53,088 bases of DNA, from positions 1 through 53,088 of the forward strand of contig NZ_JAHFZF010000032.1 in assembly GCF_018619435.1 (NCBI RefSeq), given 5' to 3'. The stretch comes from Rhodoferax sp. U11-2br (lineage in GTDB: Bacteria; Pseudomonadota; Gammaproteobacteria; Burkholderiales; Burkholderiaceae_C). Position numbers and translations under genes: made by a program. Of this stretch, positions 23,695 through 32,997 are shown in pieces (the first letter of the stretch is position 1; every line of letters starts with the position of its first letter). The notes under the pieces are model-generated. The model made no database searches and had not been told where the DNA came from. It saw only the letters and a list, made by a program, of their open reading frames with translations.

Positions 23695-24819
23695 ATGGCC
23701 ATCACCCTCCACCAACTGCGTCGCTTTGCGCTGGCACGCAGCCTGTTTGCACCCACCACACTGCCTGCGGCCATCGCCAAGCTGGGTTTTGTGCAGGCCG
23801 ACCCGATTCGCGCTCCGGCGCGCGCGCAAGATCTCACCTTGCGCCACCGCGTCAAAGGTTACCGCGCCGGTGATCTGGAGCGGCGTTACCCCAAGCTTGA
23901 TGTTGAAGAGGACTTTTTCGTCAACTACGGCTTTGTGCCGCGCAGCACCCAGGCGCTGATGCACCCACGTGTACTGCAATCGGTGTGGACGCCGGAGCGT
24001 GCTGCGCAGGCCAAGGCGGTGCTGGACTTTGCGCGGGCCCATGGTGTGGTGCACCCGCGTGAGGTGGACACCCACTTTGCCCACGGCTCGGCGCGCAACT
24101 GGTTTGGTGGTTCGTCCAACGCCAGCACCCAGCTGCTCGACGACATGCATTACCGCGGCCTGCTGCATATTGCCGGGCGTGTGAGTGGTGTGCGCACCTA
24201 TGCCGTGCGCGACGGCCTGTCAGAAACCGCGCCGGACCCGGCCCAGGCCATGGACGCGCTGGTGGATGTGATCGTGAACAAATACGCCCCCCTGCCCGAG
24301 CGCTCGCTCGGTGAGTTGATCAGCCACTTGCGTGGTGGTACACCGCAGTGGGCAGCCCAGCGCGCCGCTGCGTTCCAGCGGGCCAAACAGCGCCTGGCCA
24401 GCGCGCGGGTTGACGGTGTCACCTGGTACTGGCCTGCTGATGAAACCCCTACCAGCCGCCGCTTGACCAACGGCGACATGCTGCGGCTGCTGGCGCCTTT
24501 TGACCCGGTGGTGTGGGACCGGCGCCGGTTTGAGCTGTTCTGGGGCTGGGCCTACCGTTTTGAGGCCTACACCCCGGCGCCCAAACGGGTGCGCGGTTAT
24601 TACGCGCTGCCGCTGTTGTGGCGTGAGCAGGTCATTGGCTGGGGCAATCTGGCAGTGCGTGACAACCAGCTGGACGTTGACCTGGGTTACGTGGCAGGCA
24701 GTCCACCGACGGATGCGGCGTTTGCGCAGGCGCTGGAGGAGGAACTGGCGCGGCTGCGCACATTTCTGGCGCTGCCCGAAACACCCCCAGTAGGGCTTCA
24801 GCCAGACGCACGGGGCTGA
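23695..24819 (+). CDS. AlkX/YcaQ-like DNA interstrand-crosslink glycosylase (HTH_42)
   Basis: A 374-residue winged-helix protein of the AlkZ/AlkX superfamily; YcaQ-type members unhook N7-alkylated bases and interstrand crosslinks. The catalytic QxD motif is present in GFVQADPIRAPARAQD (Q-A-D near residues 31-33), which separates AlkX from the QxQ of AlkZ. The C-terminal LLAPFDPVVWDRRRFELFWGWAYRFE and YTPAPKRVRGYYALPLL match YcaQ. ATG 23695 has AAAGG 9 nt upstream; the earlier frame start at 23599 runs through the promoter. A LexA box 21 nt upstream predicts SOS induction. Confidence 0.85.
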   Translation: MAITLHQLRRFALARSLFAPTTLPAAIAKLGFVQADPIRAPARAQDLTLRHRVKGYRAGDLERRYPKLDVEEDFFVNYGFVPRSTQALMHPRVLQSVWTPERAAQAKAVLDFARAHGVVHPREVDTHFAHGSARNWFGGSSNASTQLLDDMHYRGLLHIAGRVSGVRTYAVRDGLSETAPDPAQAMDALVDVIVNKYAPLPERSLGELISHLRGGTPQWAAQRAAAFQRAKQRLASARVDGVTWYWPADETPTSRRLTNGDMLRLLAPFDPVVWDRRRFELFWGWAYRFEAYTPAPKRVRGYYALPLLWREQVIGWGNLAVRDNQLDVDLGYVAGSPPTDAAFAQALEEELARLRTFLALPETPPVGLQPDARG

Positions 24820-24871
24820 TTTGTGCGCTGGGGCTGACAATCCAGCTCCCCCAGCCCCGACCCAACGCCCC

Positions 24872-25750
24872 ATGAAACCACCTGCCCGACTGATGTCCCT
24901 GATTGAAGAGGGCCTGATCGACAGCGTGGTGCGCCAGCTCATGAGTGGCAAGGAGGCGATGGTGTTTGTGGTGCGCTGTGGTGCGGAGACCCGCTGCGCC
25001 AAGATCTACAAAGAGGCCACCCAGCGCAGCTTTCGCCAGGCGGTGGACTACACCGAAAACCGCAAGGTGAAGAACTCGCGCTCGGCGCGCGCCATGGCCA
25101 AGGGCAGCAAGTTTGGCCGGCAGGAACAAGAAGCCGCCTGGCAAAGCGCCGAGGTTGATGCCCTCTACCGCCTGGCCGCCGCCGGTGTGCGGGTGCCCCA
25201 GCCCTACAACTTTTGCGACGGCGTGTTGCTGATGGAGCTGGTGACCGACGCCCATGGCGACGCCGCCCCGCGCCTGAACGATGTGGCCTTTAGCCCTGAG
25301 CAGGCGCGCCAGCACCACGCCACCCTGATCAAAGAGGTGGTGCGTATGCTGGGCGCTGGCGTGGTACACGGCGATTTGTCCGAGTTCAACATCCTGCTGG
25401 CGCACACAACGGGTGTGGATGGGGCCGACGGGCTGGACGAGCCGGTGATCATTGACCTGCCGCAAGCTGTGGACGCAGCGGGCAACAACCACGCCCAGCG
25501 CATGCTGCTGCGCGATGTGGCGAATCTGCGCGACTTCTTTGGCCAGTTCGCCCCCGAACTGCTGGCCACTCAGTACGGCCCGGAAATCTGGAGCCTGTAC
25601 CAGGCAGGGCTGCTGAGTGTGGACACACCACTCACAGGTCAGTTTGAGCGCACTCAAGCCAGTGTGGACATGCAGGCGGTGCTGCGCGAGATTGACGACG
25701 CGCGGGCCGAAGACGCGGCGCGTCGGTTGCGGATGGCCACGGCGGGGTGA
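24872..25750 (+). CDS. RIO1-family serine protein kinase
   Basis: A 292-residue RIO-type atypical protein kinase, PA4780-like in proteobacteria. Residues ~30-50 bear GKEAMVFVVR..RCAKIYKE (nucleotide binding, catalytic Lys). The catalytic loop is VVHGDLSEFNILL (near 165-177) and the metal-binding segment VIIDLPQAVD (near 195). The substrate in bacteria is unknown. ATG 24872 follows the alkX stop by 52 nt, so co-transcription with the alkylation-repair gene is possible. Confidence 0.85.
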   Translation: MKPPARLMSLIEEGLIDSVVRQLMSGKEAMVFVVRCGAETRCAKIYKEATQRSFRQAVDYTENRKVKNSRSARAMAKGSKFGRQEQEAAWQSAEVDALYRLAAAGVRVPQPYNFCDGVLLMELVTDAHGDAAPRLNDVAFSPEQARQHHATLIKEVVRMLGAGVVHGDLSEFNILLAHTTGVDGADGLDEPVIIDLPQAVDAAGNNHAQRMLLRDVANLRDFFGQFAPELLATQYGPEIWSLYQAGLLSVDTPLTGQFERTQASVDMQAVLREIDDARAEDAARRLRMATAG

Positions 25751-25909
25751 GTTGATTAGGTAGCTGTGCCTTGTCACGCTTCATTCTGTCGGCGCTATTT
25801 TTTCAGCGCATAACAGTGGTAAGCCGTTGGCATGCCTCTAACTCTGACTTGCGGCTGTATTCGAGGGCAACTCATGAGATGGGACGAAGGTTGTGTCTAC
25901 GTTCATGGC
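25751..25909. other. intergenic gap
   Basis: No gene seen. A small hairpin, GCGCT and AGCGC around ATTTTTTC at 25793-25809, may terminate the RIO kinase transcript. Confidence 0.35.
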
Positions 25910-26200
25910 TCACTTCGCAAAAGCCATGGTTGCGATAAAAGCCAGATAGACCACTGCTGTCCCCCAAAAGTAAATCGTGCGCTTTATGGGACTACCTTCA
26001 TTGCCGCCTTTGAGTTCAACAAATTGCGATGGCCACATCCGCTTATCGAACGCATAAGCAAAATAATTCCAAGAACAAAAGGTCCAGATAAACCATATGC
26101 CATTTGCATAGCCTGGCTTAAATTCTCTGAATAATGTGACCAAAGCAGTCAGAACAAAAGTCACACAGGTCACCCGGAGCGCTTTATTTTTTGCTGTCAT
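25910..26200 (-). CDS. small membrane protein of unknown function
   Basis: A 96-residue protein from ATG 26200 (MTAKNKALR) with two membrane segments, about 10-25 (VTFVLTALVTLF) and 75-94 (TIYFWGTAVVYLAFIATMAF), and an aromatic stretch between (NGIWFIWTFCSWNYFAYAF). I do not recognise the family. The overlapping open frame on the other strand is charged and motif-free, so this strand is the better candidate. The region is more AT-rich than its neighbours, suggesting recent arrival. Confidence 0.5.
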   Translation of the reverse strand: MTAKNKALRVTCVTFVLTALVTLFREFKPGYANGIWFIWTFCSWNYFAYAFDKRMWPSQFVELKGGNEGSPIKRTIYFWGTAVVYLAFIATMAFAK

Positions 26201-26258
26201 CTGGCTTGACTCCAAACAGATCAATCTTGACACCATTCACAAAGACAGCGACCAGGGC

Positions 26259-28661
26259 CTAACGCACCGCCTCATCCGGCACCACAGCGGGTGCGGGCAC
26301 AGACACCGGTGCCACCGGTCCCAGCGTAGGCACGGCGGTGGAGGCTGAAATGGGCGATACCGGCGCACTGGCAGGCAGCGTCACCGTGGACGCCACCACC
26401 TCGACCGGCTCGCTGGCGGGCACAGCGGGTTCCTCCACCACCTCCTCGTCCGGGATGGGGGCGGGCGCATGCACCGGCTGTGGCACAGGTACGGGCTTGG
26501 GTGCCATCAGGCCCTGCACCCAGTCACGCAAGCCCTTGGCCAGCTGGCTGAAAAAGCCCTCGGGCGGTGCCTCAAAGCGTTCGCGTGGGTCGATCAGTTT
26601 TGTTCGCAGCGCCTGCTTGGTGACCTCACCCACAATCGGCAAGGCGCTGTGCGCGCCCTGGCCCCAGTAGTCGCTGCGCAGGGTGATGCGGCCATCATTG
26701 AAGCCGACCCAGGCACCGGCCACCAACTGCGGGTGCATCAGGATGAACCAGCCGTCGGTGTTGTCCTGGGTGGTGCCGGTTTTGCCGGCCACATCAGCAC
26801 GGATGCCATAGCGGCTGCGGATGGCCACGCCCGTGCCTTTGTCCACCACACCCCGCATGGCGTCGAGCAGCTGGTAGTTGGCTTGGGCTGACAGGGCCCG
26901 CTGGGGTTTGGCCGGTGCAAACTCGGCCAGCACCTCACCCTGGCGATTTTCGATACGGGTCACCAGCATTGGCGCCAGGTACTGACCGTCATGCGCGATG
27001 CTGCTGTAGGCGCTGACCATTTCCTTCAAGCTCACCGGGCTGGTGCCCAGGGCCAGCGCGGGCACCGCCTCCAGCGGGCTCTCGTTGACACCCATGGCAC
27101 GTGCCAGCCGGGCCACCCGCTCGGGGCCCACGGACTGCATCAGTTGGGCGGTGATGGTGTTTTTGGAATAGGCCAGCGCGTCGCGCAGTCGCATGGGTTT
27201 GTCGCCGGGCGGGCCGCCGTCGCTGGGGCGCCAGACTTCACCACCGGGCAGCGGGATCTCCACCGCCTGGTCGATCAGCGTGTCGTCGGGGCTGGCGCCC
27301 TTGTCGAAGGCGGCGCCGTAGACAAAGGGTTTGAAGGTGGAGCCGGGCTGGCGGCGCGCTTGTGACACATGGTCAAACGGCTCTTGCGCAAAGTCGCGGC
27401 TGCCCACCCAGGCGCGCACCTGGCCGTTGCGCGGGTCCAGTGCCAGGAAACCGGCCTGCAGACGGGTTTTCTGGGTGCGCAGCTGGCCCATGAAGCTGCT
27501 GTCTTTCAGCAGCGCCTTCAGCACGTCGTCAGCGTTTTGGCCCGCCTCGACCGCACGGCGGAATTCCGGTGTTTCGCGCACCAGGGTCTTGACCAGGGCG
27601 CTGTCTGGCCCCCAGACACGGCGCGGTTGCCAGGCGGCATCGGCGAGGCTTTGCAGGTGGCGGCTTTGGCGTGCCAGCGCCTGGTTGGCCAGGGTCTGCA
27701 GACGTGCGTCGATGGTGGTGTGCACCACCAGGCCGTCGGCATAGAGGTTGTAGTCGTGGTCGTCGGCCCAGTCGATCAGCCATTTGCGCAGCTGCACCGC
27801 AAAGTGGGGCACCGGGCCGGTGTCTTCCACCTGTCGCTCAAAGTCAATGCGCAGCGGGCGTTTGTTCAGGCTGGTGTACTGCGCCGCCTCAAGCTGCCCA
27901 CGTTTGACCATCTGCGCCAACACGGTGTTGCGCCGCTGCAAGGCGCGCTCGGGGTTGAGCACCGGGTTGTAGTAGCTGTTGCCCTTGAGCATGCCCACCA
28001 GCGTGGCGCTCTCCAGCAGGCTGAGTTGGTCGGCTGACTTGTCAAAGTAGGTGCGCGCCGCCATCTCGATGCCGTAGGCGTTGTAGAGAAAGGGCACGGT
28101 GTTGAGGTAGGTCTCCAGAATCTCGGGCTTGGTGTAGAGCGCCTCGATCTTGAATGCGGTGATGGCTTCCTTGAGCTTGCGCGTGAGCGTCGGCGCCCGG
28201 CCAATCTCTTGGGGAAACAGGTTGCGCGCGAGTTGTTGGGTCAGGGTCGAGCCGCCTTGCCGGTCACCTGAGAAGGTTTGTAGCGCGGCCGACGCAGTGC
28301 GCCGCCAGTCCAGCCCGAAGTGTTCGTAAAAACGGTGGTCTTCGGTGGCGATCAGCGCGTTCACCACCGAGGGCGACACGTCTTTGAGCGGCACCCAGAC
28401 CCGGTTGGCCCATTTGAATTCGGTCAATAACTTGCCGTCGCTCGACATCACCTGGGCGGGCAAATCCAGCTTGGCCTTGCGGATGTCGCTGATGGCAGGG
28501 GTGAAGGGAATCAGCAGCAGCGTGTAGACCAGCAACAGCGTCGGCAGCGCAGCCAGTGTCCAGACCAGCTCGCGCCGGGTCGGGCGGCGCCATCGCTGCA
28601 GAAACTCAGTCAAAAAAGGGGGGAATCGAGAGGGTAAGGACACGCCGGAACCAGTGGGCAT
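26259..28661 (-). CDS. class A penicillin-binding protein (bifunctional transglycosylase/transpeptidase)
   Basis: An 800-residue peptidoglycan synthase. A membrane anchor (about 25-45) is followed by the GT51 transglycosylase domain with the catalytic TEDHRFYEHFG (near 105-115) and QGGSTLTQQLARN, then the transpeptidase domain with PGSTFKPF (SxxK, near 439-442), SKN (near 498) and KTGTT (near 627). The last ~70 residues are a Pro/Ala/Val/Glu-rich tail. ATG 28661 is chosen over the longer frame from 28862 because the extra residues overlap the promoter side and lack homology. It acts in the periplasm in wall assembly. Confidence 0.88.
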   Translation of the reverse strand: MPTGSGVSLPSRFPPFLTEFLQRWRRPTRRELVWTLAALPTLLLVYTLLLIPFTPAISDIRKAKLDLPAQVMSSDGKLLTEFKWANRVWVPLKDVSPSVVNALIATEDHRFYEHFGLDWRRTASAALQTFSGDRQGGSTLTQQLARNLFPQEIGRAPTLTRKLKEAITAFKIEALYTKPEILETYLNTVPFLYNAYGIEMAARTYFDKSADQLSLLESATLVGMLKGNSYYNPVLNPERALQRRNTVLAQMVKRGQLEAAQYTSLNKRPLRIDFERQVEDTGPVPHFAVQLRKWLIDWADDHDYNLYADGLVVHTTIDARLQTLANQALARQSRHLQSLADAAWQPRRVWGPDSALVKTLVRETPEFRRAVEAGQNADDVLKALLKDSSFMGQLRTQKTRLQAGFLALDPRNGQVRAWVGSRDFAQEPFDHVSQARRQPGSTFKPFVYGAAFDKGASPDDTLIDQAVEIPLPGGEVWRPSDGGPPGDKPMRLRDALAYSKNTITAQLMQSVGPERVARLARAMGVNESPLEAVPALALGTSPVSLKEMVSAYSSIAHDGQYLAPMLVTRIENRQGEVLAEFAPAKPQRALSAQANYQLLDAMRGVVDKGTGVAIRSRYGIRADVAGKTGTTQDNTDGWFILMHPQLVAGAWVGFNDGRITLRSDYWGQGAHSALPIVGEVTKQALRTKLIDPRERFEAPPEGFFSQLAKGLRDWVQGLMAPKPVPVPQPVHAPAPIPDEEVVEEPAVPASEPVEVVASTVTLPASAPVSPISASTAVPTLGPVAPVSVPAPAVVPDEAVR

Positions 28662-28718
28662 AGACTGCCGTAGAGGCGGATTATCCGCCGCATTCAACCG
28701 CCCCCGAAGGACGCATCC

Positions 28719-29429
28719 ATGACCGACCTCTCTGCTTTTGCCATCACCCGCAAGTGGCCTGCCCAACACCCGGAGCGCCTGCAGCTGTATTCGCTGCCCA
28801 CGCCCAACGGCGTCAAGGTCTCCATCATGCTGGAAGAAACCGGCTTGCCGTATGAGGCACATTTGGTCAGTTTTGAGACCAACGACCAGCTCTCACCCGA
28901 GTTTGTCGCGACCTTTCCCAACAACAAAATCCCGGCCATCATCGACCCCAAGGGCCCTGGTGGCCAGCCGCTGGCGTTGTTTGAGTCGGGTGCCATCCTG
29001 TTGTACCTGGCCGAGAAAACCGGCCAGTTCCTGCCAGCCGCCCCGGCGGCACGTTATGAGACCATTCAGTGGCTGATGTTTCAGATGGGTGGCATCGGCC
29101 CGATGTTTGGCCAGCTCGGCTTCTTCAACGTATTTGCTGGCAAAGACTTTGAGGACAAACGCCCACGTGACCGTTATGTGGCGGAGTCCCGGCGCCTGCT
29201 CGGTGTGCTCAACCAGCGCCTGGCCACACGCGCCTGGGTCTTGGGTGATGACTACACCATTGCCGACATCGCCATCCTGCCATGGGTGCGTAACCTGATT
29301 GAGCGTTACCAAGCAGCGGATCTGGTCGGCATGGCCGACTTCCCGCACGTCACGCGTGTGCTGGCGGCCTTTGTCGCGCGGCCTGCGGTGGCGCGTGGGC
29401 TGCTGGTGCCACAACGCAGTCCGGTGTAA
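28719..29429 (+). CDS. glutathione S-transferase (YghU/YfcG, nu-class-like)
   Basis: A 236-residue GST: thioredoxin-like N-terminal domain (QLYSLPTPNGVKVSIMLEE; FPNNKIPAI with the cis-proline; LFESGAILLYLAEK with the ES pair that binds glutathione) and an all-helical C-terminal domain. The TPNG motif followed by Thr/Asn rather than Tyr or Ser is typical of the nu class, which reduces disulfides and peroxides. It stands alone, divergent from the PBP gene. Confidence 0.88.
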   Translation: MTDLSAFAITRKWPAQHPERLQLYSLPTPNGVKVSIMLEETGLPYEAHLVSFETNDQLSPEFVATFPNNKIPAIIDPKGPGGQPLALFESGAILLYLAEKTGQFLPAAPAARYETIQWLMFQMGGIGPMFGQLGFFNVFAGKDFEDKRPRDRYVAESRRLLGVLNQRLATRAWVLGDDYTIADIAILPWVRNLIERYQAADLVGMADFPHVTRVLAAFVARPAVARGLLVPQRSPV

Positions 29430-29463
29430 GCAGCCTGGTTGCTACACTTTATTCTCTGTTTTT

Positions 29464-29508
29464 GATAGCGACAAGCCCTTTTTGAATAAGGGCTATCGGC
29501 CAATATGA
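29464..29508 (+). repeat. dispersed inverted repeat, copy 11
   Basis: ATAGCGACAAGCCCTTTTTG, then AATAAGGGCTATCGGCCAAT. It lies between the convergent GST and diguanylate cyclase genes. Confidence 0.9.
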
Positions 29509-29537
29509 AGCAGGTTCTGTTCAACAACCGGCGTGAA

Positions 29538-30704
29538 TCAGACGGCTAGGGGGGCCGTTTCTGCGTTCGGGCTGCTGCCTTCTGCCGCTGGCGTGGGCAG
29601 CTCGCAGACGACGCGGTTGCGGCCTTGTGTCTTGGCCACGTACATCGCCAGGTCGGCCCGGTGCATCAGGCTCGACAGGCTGGTGTCTTCCTTTTGCAAC
29701 AAGGCAATGCCGATGCTGACGGTCTGGCAGATGGCCTGACCCTGCAGCGTGAGCGGCACCGCAGCGGCGGCCTGGCGCAGGCGCTCGGCCGTTTCGGTGG
29801 CTTCGGCCTGGGTGGTCTCTGGCATGAGCAGCGCGAACTCTTCGCCACCAAGCCGCCCCAGGCAGTCACCGGTGCGCAGGTTGCGCTTCAGGGCATCCAC
29901 CACCGCACCCAGCACCTCGTCGCCAGCCAGGTGGCCGTACTGGTCATTGATCTGTTTGAAGTGGTCCAGGTCAATGATCAGCAAGGCCAGCACATGGCAG
30001 GAGCGATGGGCGGCCTGGAGTTGCTGGTTGGCCTCGGCCAGGAAATAGCGGCGGTTGACCAGGCCGGTCAGTGCATCGCGTGAGGCCTGCAATTCCAGCT
30101 CCCTGATCAAGATCTCGTTGCGCTGGCGCAGTTGCAGGGCCTCGGTCGAGTAGGTGTTGATCTGCCTTGCCACCAGCAGCATTAAGACGCTGAAACCGAG
30201 CCCCAGCAGGCTCAGGCCGACATTGAACCAGCTGAGTTCGAGCAAGGGCAGGCCAAGCAGGGCCAGGACGGGAAAGACCATGTCGCGCTCCAGTGTGCGC
30301 AGATGGGCATTGCTCATCGAGGTGGTCAGTGCGATCAGCGCGATGTGCACCAGCATGATGAACACCAGGCTGGCAAAGTTGTCATGCTGCCAGGCCCAGA
30401 AAACCAGCGACGACCAGGCCAGCATGTGGGCGCCATGGGCCAAGGCGATGCGCCTGGCCCAGTGTGGCTCGTCGGACGCTCCGGCCTGGCTGCGCTTGAA
30501 GGCCTGGTAGACGCGGATGTAGTTGGCGATGATCAGCAGCTCAAAACCAGCCCAGATGGCCGCCCAGCTGACCGGCACCCAGTTGGTGAGCATCGCGGCG
30601 ACCACCAAGGTCAGCAACGGCGCCAGGTAGCGGTCATGCAGATGGATATCCACATACAGGTGTAACTGGGCCAGGCGGATGTCTGCCCTTGGGTCGGTCA
30701 TCAT
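29538..30704 (-). CDS. membrane diguanylate cyclase (GGDEF)
   Basis: A 388-residue protein that makes cyclic di-GMP from two GTP. The N-terminal ~190 residues hold about six membrane helices, and the C-terminal GGDEF domain starts at SRDALTGLVNRRYF and has the active signature GGEEF (near 300) and the DLDHFKQINDQYGH metal/substrate loop. No canonical RxxD inhibitory site is seen before GGEEF. ATG 30704 (with 30701 as alternative) is chosen at the first charged residues before the first helix; upstream residues overlap the asmA promoter. Confidence 0.85.
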   Translation of the reverse strand: MMTDPRADIRLAQLHLYVDIHLHDRYLAPLLTLVVAAMLTNWVPVSWAAIWAGFELLIIANYIRVYQAFKRSQAGASDEPHWARRIALAHGAHMLAWSSLVFWAWQHDNFASLVFIMLVHIALIALTTSMSNAHLRTLERDMVFPVLALLGLPLLELSWFNVGLSLLGLGFSVLMLLVARQINTYSTEALQLRQRNEILIRELELQASRDALTGLVNRRYFLAEANQQLQAAHRSCHVLALLIIDLDHFKQINDQYGHLAGDEVLGAVVDALKRNLRTGDCLGRLGGEEFALLMPETTQAEATETAERLRQAAAAVPLTLQGQAICQTVSIGIALLQKEDTSLSSLMHRADLAMYVAKTQGRNRVVCELPTPAAEGSSPNAETAPLAV

Positions 30705-30923
30705 GGGAAGGTTTTTTTGGGAGTGCGTATAGGGCAAGACTATGCCTGATTGATGTTGCCTTGTCATGGCCGCCCTGGTACGGGAAACTGTATCGCTCAA
30801 GTGTTGCGCCCAGCACCACGCGTTTCTGGGTGCGCTGACGCACAGTCCCATCAGCCGCTGACGCAGACAATCGCGCGAGACCCAGGGTGCCCTTGCACCC
30901 GTCCCTGTGAAAGTCACACGTTT

Positions 30924-32891
30924 ATGGTTTTTCCTTCCTTGTTGGTGTTGCGGCGTTATGTGTTGTGGGCGCTGGCGGCCCTGTTGACTGCTGTGTTGCT
31001 GCTGGTGCTGGTCATCGCCTTGTTCGGCTGGAACTGGTTGCGCGCGCCCATGGAGCGTCTGGCCTTGCAACACACTGGGCGTGAGCTGGTGTTGAGCGGT
31101 GATCTGACGGTGGACTTTGGCTGGCCGGTGGCGCGTTTACATGCGACCGGTGTGCGTTTTGCCAACCCGGCCTGGGCCAAGGAAAAACAGATGGTTACGG
31201 CAGACGGTGTGGCGGTCGGTCTCGATCTGAGCAGCTTGCTCAAGCGCAACATCGCTTTCACTGAAGTGCGCCTGGAACAGGCCAGCATTTTTCTGGAACA
31301 GTCCAACAAGCGCAAAAGCTGGTTGCTGGACATCAACCAGCAGGACGAAAACGACCGCATCCACATCGGGCGGGTGGCGCTGGATCATGGCACGTTGGGG
31401 TATGACGATCTGGACCAGAAAACCAGCATCCGCGCTCAGCTGGCCACCGCCTCGGGTGAAACCAGCCGGGCCACGGCGCTGGACCTGAGTTTCTCGGCCA
31501 CCGGCCAGTTCAAGGGGTTGCCGCTGAAGGCGCAGGGCAGCGGTGGCCCGGTGCTGGCGCTGCGCGACACCAGCCAGCCCTACCCGCTCAAGCTGACAGC
31601 CAGCCTCGGACCGACCCAGGTGCAGGTGGACGGCACCGTGACCGGCTTGCTGGCTTTCTCGGCCGTGGACATGCAGATGGCGTTGTCGGGGGGTAGCCTG
31701 GAGCAGCTTTACCCCTTGCTGGGCATCACGTTTCCGGACACCCGCCCGTATGCGGTGGCAGGCCATCTGTTGCATGTGGATCAGCGCTGGCGCTTTGAGA
31801 AGTTCAGCGGTCGTTTTGGCACCAGCGACATCGCCGGGTTTGTTGAGGTCACGACTGGCGGCCAACGGCCGGTCTTGAACGCCGTGCTCAACTCGCGCCT
31901 GCTGGCGCTGGCGGATCTTGGCCCGGTGATTGGCGCGCGGAGCGGCAGTCTGGCCCAGGCCGTGAAAGACCCGCAGGCACAAAAGCGGGTGTTGCCCGAG
32001 CTGCCCTTTAAAACCGAGCGTTGGGACTCGGTGGATGCCGATGTGCAGCTCAGCGCCAAAACCTTGCGCCGCGCCGAGGCGCTGCCGCTGGAAGACCTGT
32101 CGGTTCACTTGAAACTGCAGGACTCGGTGCTGACGCTGGACCCGCTCAACTTTGGACTGGCCGGTGGGCAGTTGCAGACCCGCATCACGCTGGACGGGCG
32201 CAGCACACCGATCCAGGCCAGCGCCCAGGTTCGGGCACGCAAGCTGTTGTTGTCCAAGCTGTTCCCCACGGTGGACCTGAACCAGGCCAGCATTGGCCAG
32301 ATCAATGGCGAGTTCAAGCTGACTGGCACGGGTAACTCGGTGGGCGACATGTTGGCCAGTGCCAACGGCCAAGTGGGCCTGGTGGTGGCTGGCGGCCAGG
32401 TCAGCCGTTTGATGATGGAAAAAGTGGGGCTGCACCTGTGGGAGATCCTGGCGCTGAACCTGACCGGCGACAAGCTGATCAAGCTGCGCTGCGCGGTGGC
32501 AGACTTCCAGGTGAAGTCCGGGGTCATGCAGACCGAGGCACTGGTGGTGGACACCCAGGTCACCACCCTATTGGGCAGCGGCAGCATCGACCTGGCCCGT
32601 GAGCAGCTGGACCTGACGCTCACCCCCAAGACCAAAACCACCAGCCCGGTGGCCTTGCGCAGCCCGATCTACATTCGCGGCAGTTTTGTCCAACCCCAGG
32701 TCAGTGTCGACAAAGGCCAGGTGGCCGCGCGCGCTGCCGGTGCGGTGGCATTGGGCCTGGTCAACCCGTTGCTGGCCTTGTTGCCGCTGATCGACGCGGG
32801 CCCCGGCCAGGACAGTGACTGTGGCCAGTTGGTGCGCGATGCGCGGGCCTTGCCGCGCCCAGTGCGCAGCCCTGGCCAGGTGAGCAAGTAG
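30924..32891 (+). CDS. AsmA family protein
   Basis: A 655-residue inner-membrane-anchored periplasmic protein: one N-terminal membrane helix (about 8-32), then a long beta-rich region with the AsmA pattern (ALQHTGRELVLSGDLTVDFGWP, IRAQLATASGETSRAT) and a C-terminal AsmA domain (LLGSGSIDLAREQLDLTLTP). Such bridge-like proteins are thought to move phospholipids to the outer membrane. ATG 30924 is next to the first helix. A 432-codon frame on the opposite strand is a high-GC shadow. The final ~25 residues (DCGQLVRDARALPRPVRSP) are the conserved family tail. Confidence 0.88.
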   Translation: MVFPSLLVLRRYVLWALAALLTAVLLLVLVIALFGWNWLRAPMERLALQHTGRELVLSGDLTVDFGWPVARLHATGVRFANPAWAKEKQMVTADGVAVGLDLSSLLKRNIAFTEVRLEQASIFLEQSNKRKSWLLDINQQDENDRIHIGRVALDHGTLGYDDLDQKTSIRAQLATASGETSRATALDLSFSATGQFKGLPLKAQGSGGPVLALRDTSQPYPLKLTASLGPTQVQVDGTVTGLLAFSAVDMQMALSGGSLEQLYPLLGITFPDTRPYAVAGHLLHVDQRWRFEKFSGRFGTSDIAGFVEVTTGGQRPVLNAVLNSRLLALADLGPVIGARSGSLAQAVKDPQAQKRVLPELPFKTERWDSVDADVQLSAKTLRRAEALPLEDLSVHLKLQDSVLTLDPLNFGLAGGQLQTRITLDGRSTPIQASAQVRARKLLLSKLFPTVDLNQASIGQINGEFKLTGTGNSVGDMLASANGQVGLVVAGGQVSRLMMEKVGLHLWEILALNLTGDKLIKLRCAVADFQVKSGVMQTEALVVDTQVTTLLGSGSIDLAREQLDLTLTPKTKTTSPVALRSPIYIRGSFVQPQVSVDKGQVAARAAGAVALGLVNPLLALLPLIDAGPGQDSDCGQLVRDARALPRPVRSPGQVSK

Positions 32892-32997
32892 CGCCCAAAC
32901 CCACCGGCCACCCACACTGCGTGACTCTTGTCACCGTGTGAATGCGAGTGCTGCCCGTATCATGGTTTCCAGCTGTATGAACTGGAGATCTGTTGTT

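Noticed and set aside
24632..25777. 381-codon frame antisense to the RIO kinase
   Set aside because: The kinase has intact catalytic motifs; this frame is composition-driven.
25832..26134. 100-codon rightward frame over the small membrane protein
   Set aside because: Lacks hydrophobic segments or homology; the leftward frame is more protein-like.
31137..32435. 432-codon open frame antisense to asmA
   Set aside because: Gln/His-rich high-GC shadow; asmA on the other strand has clear domains and a membrane anchor.
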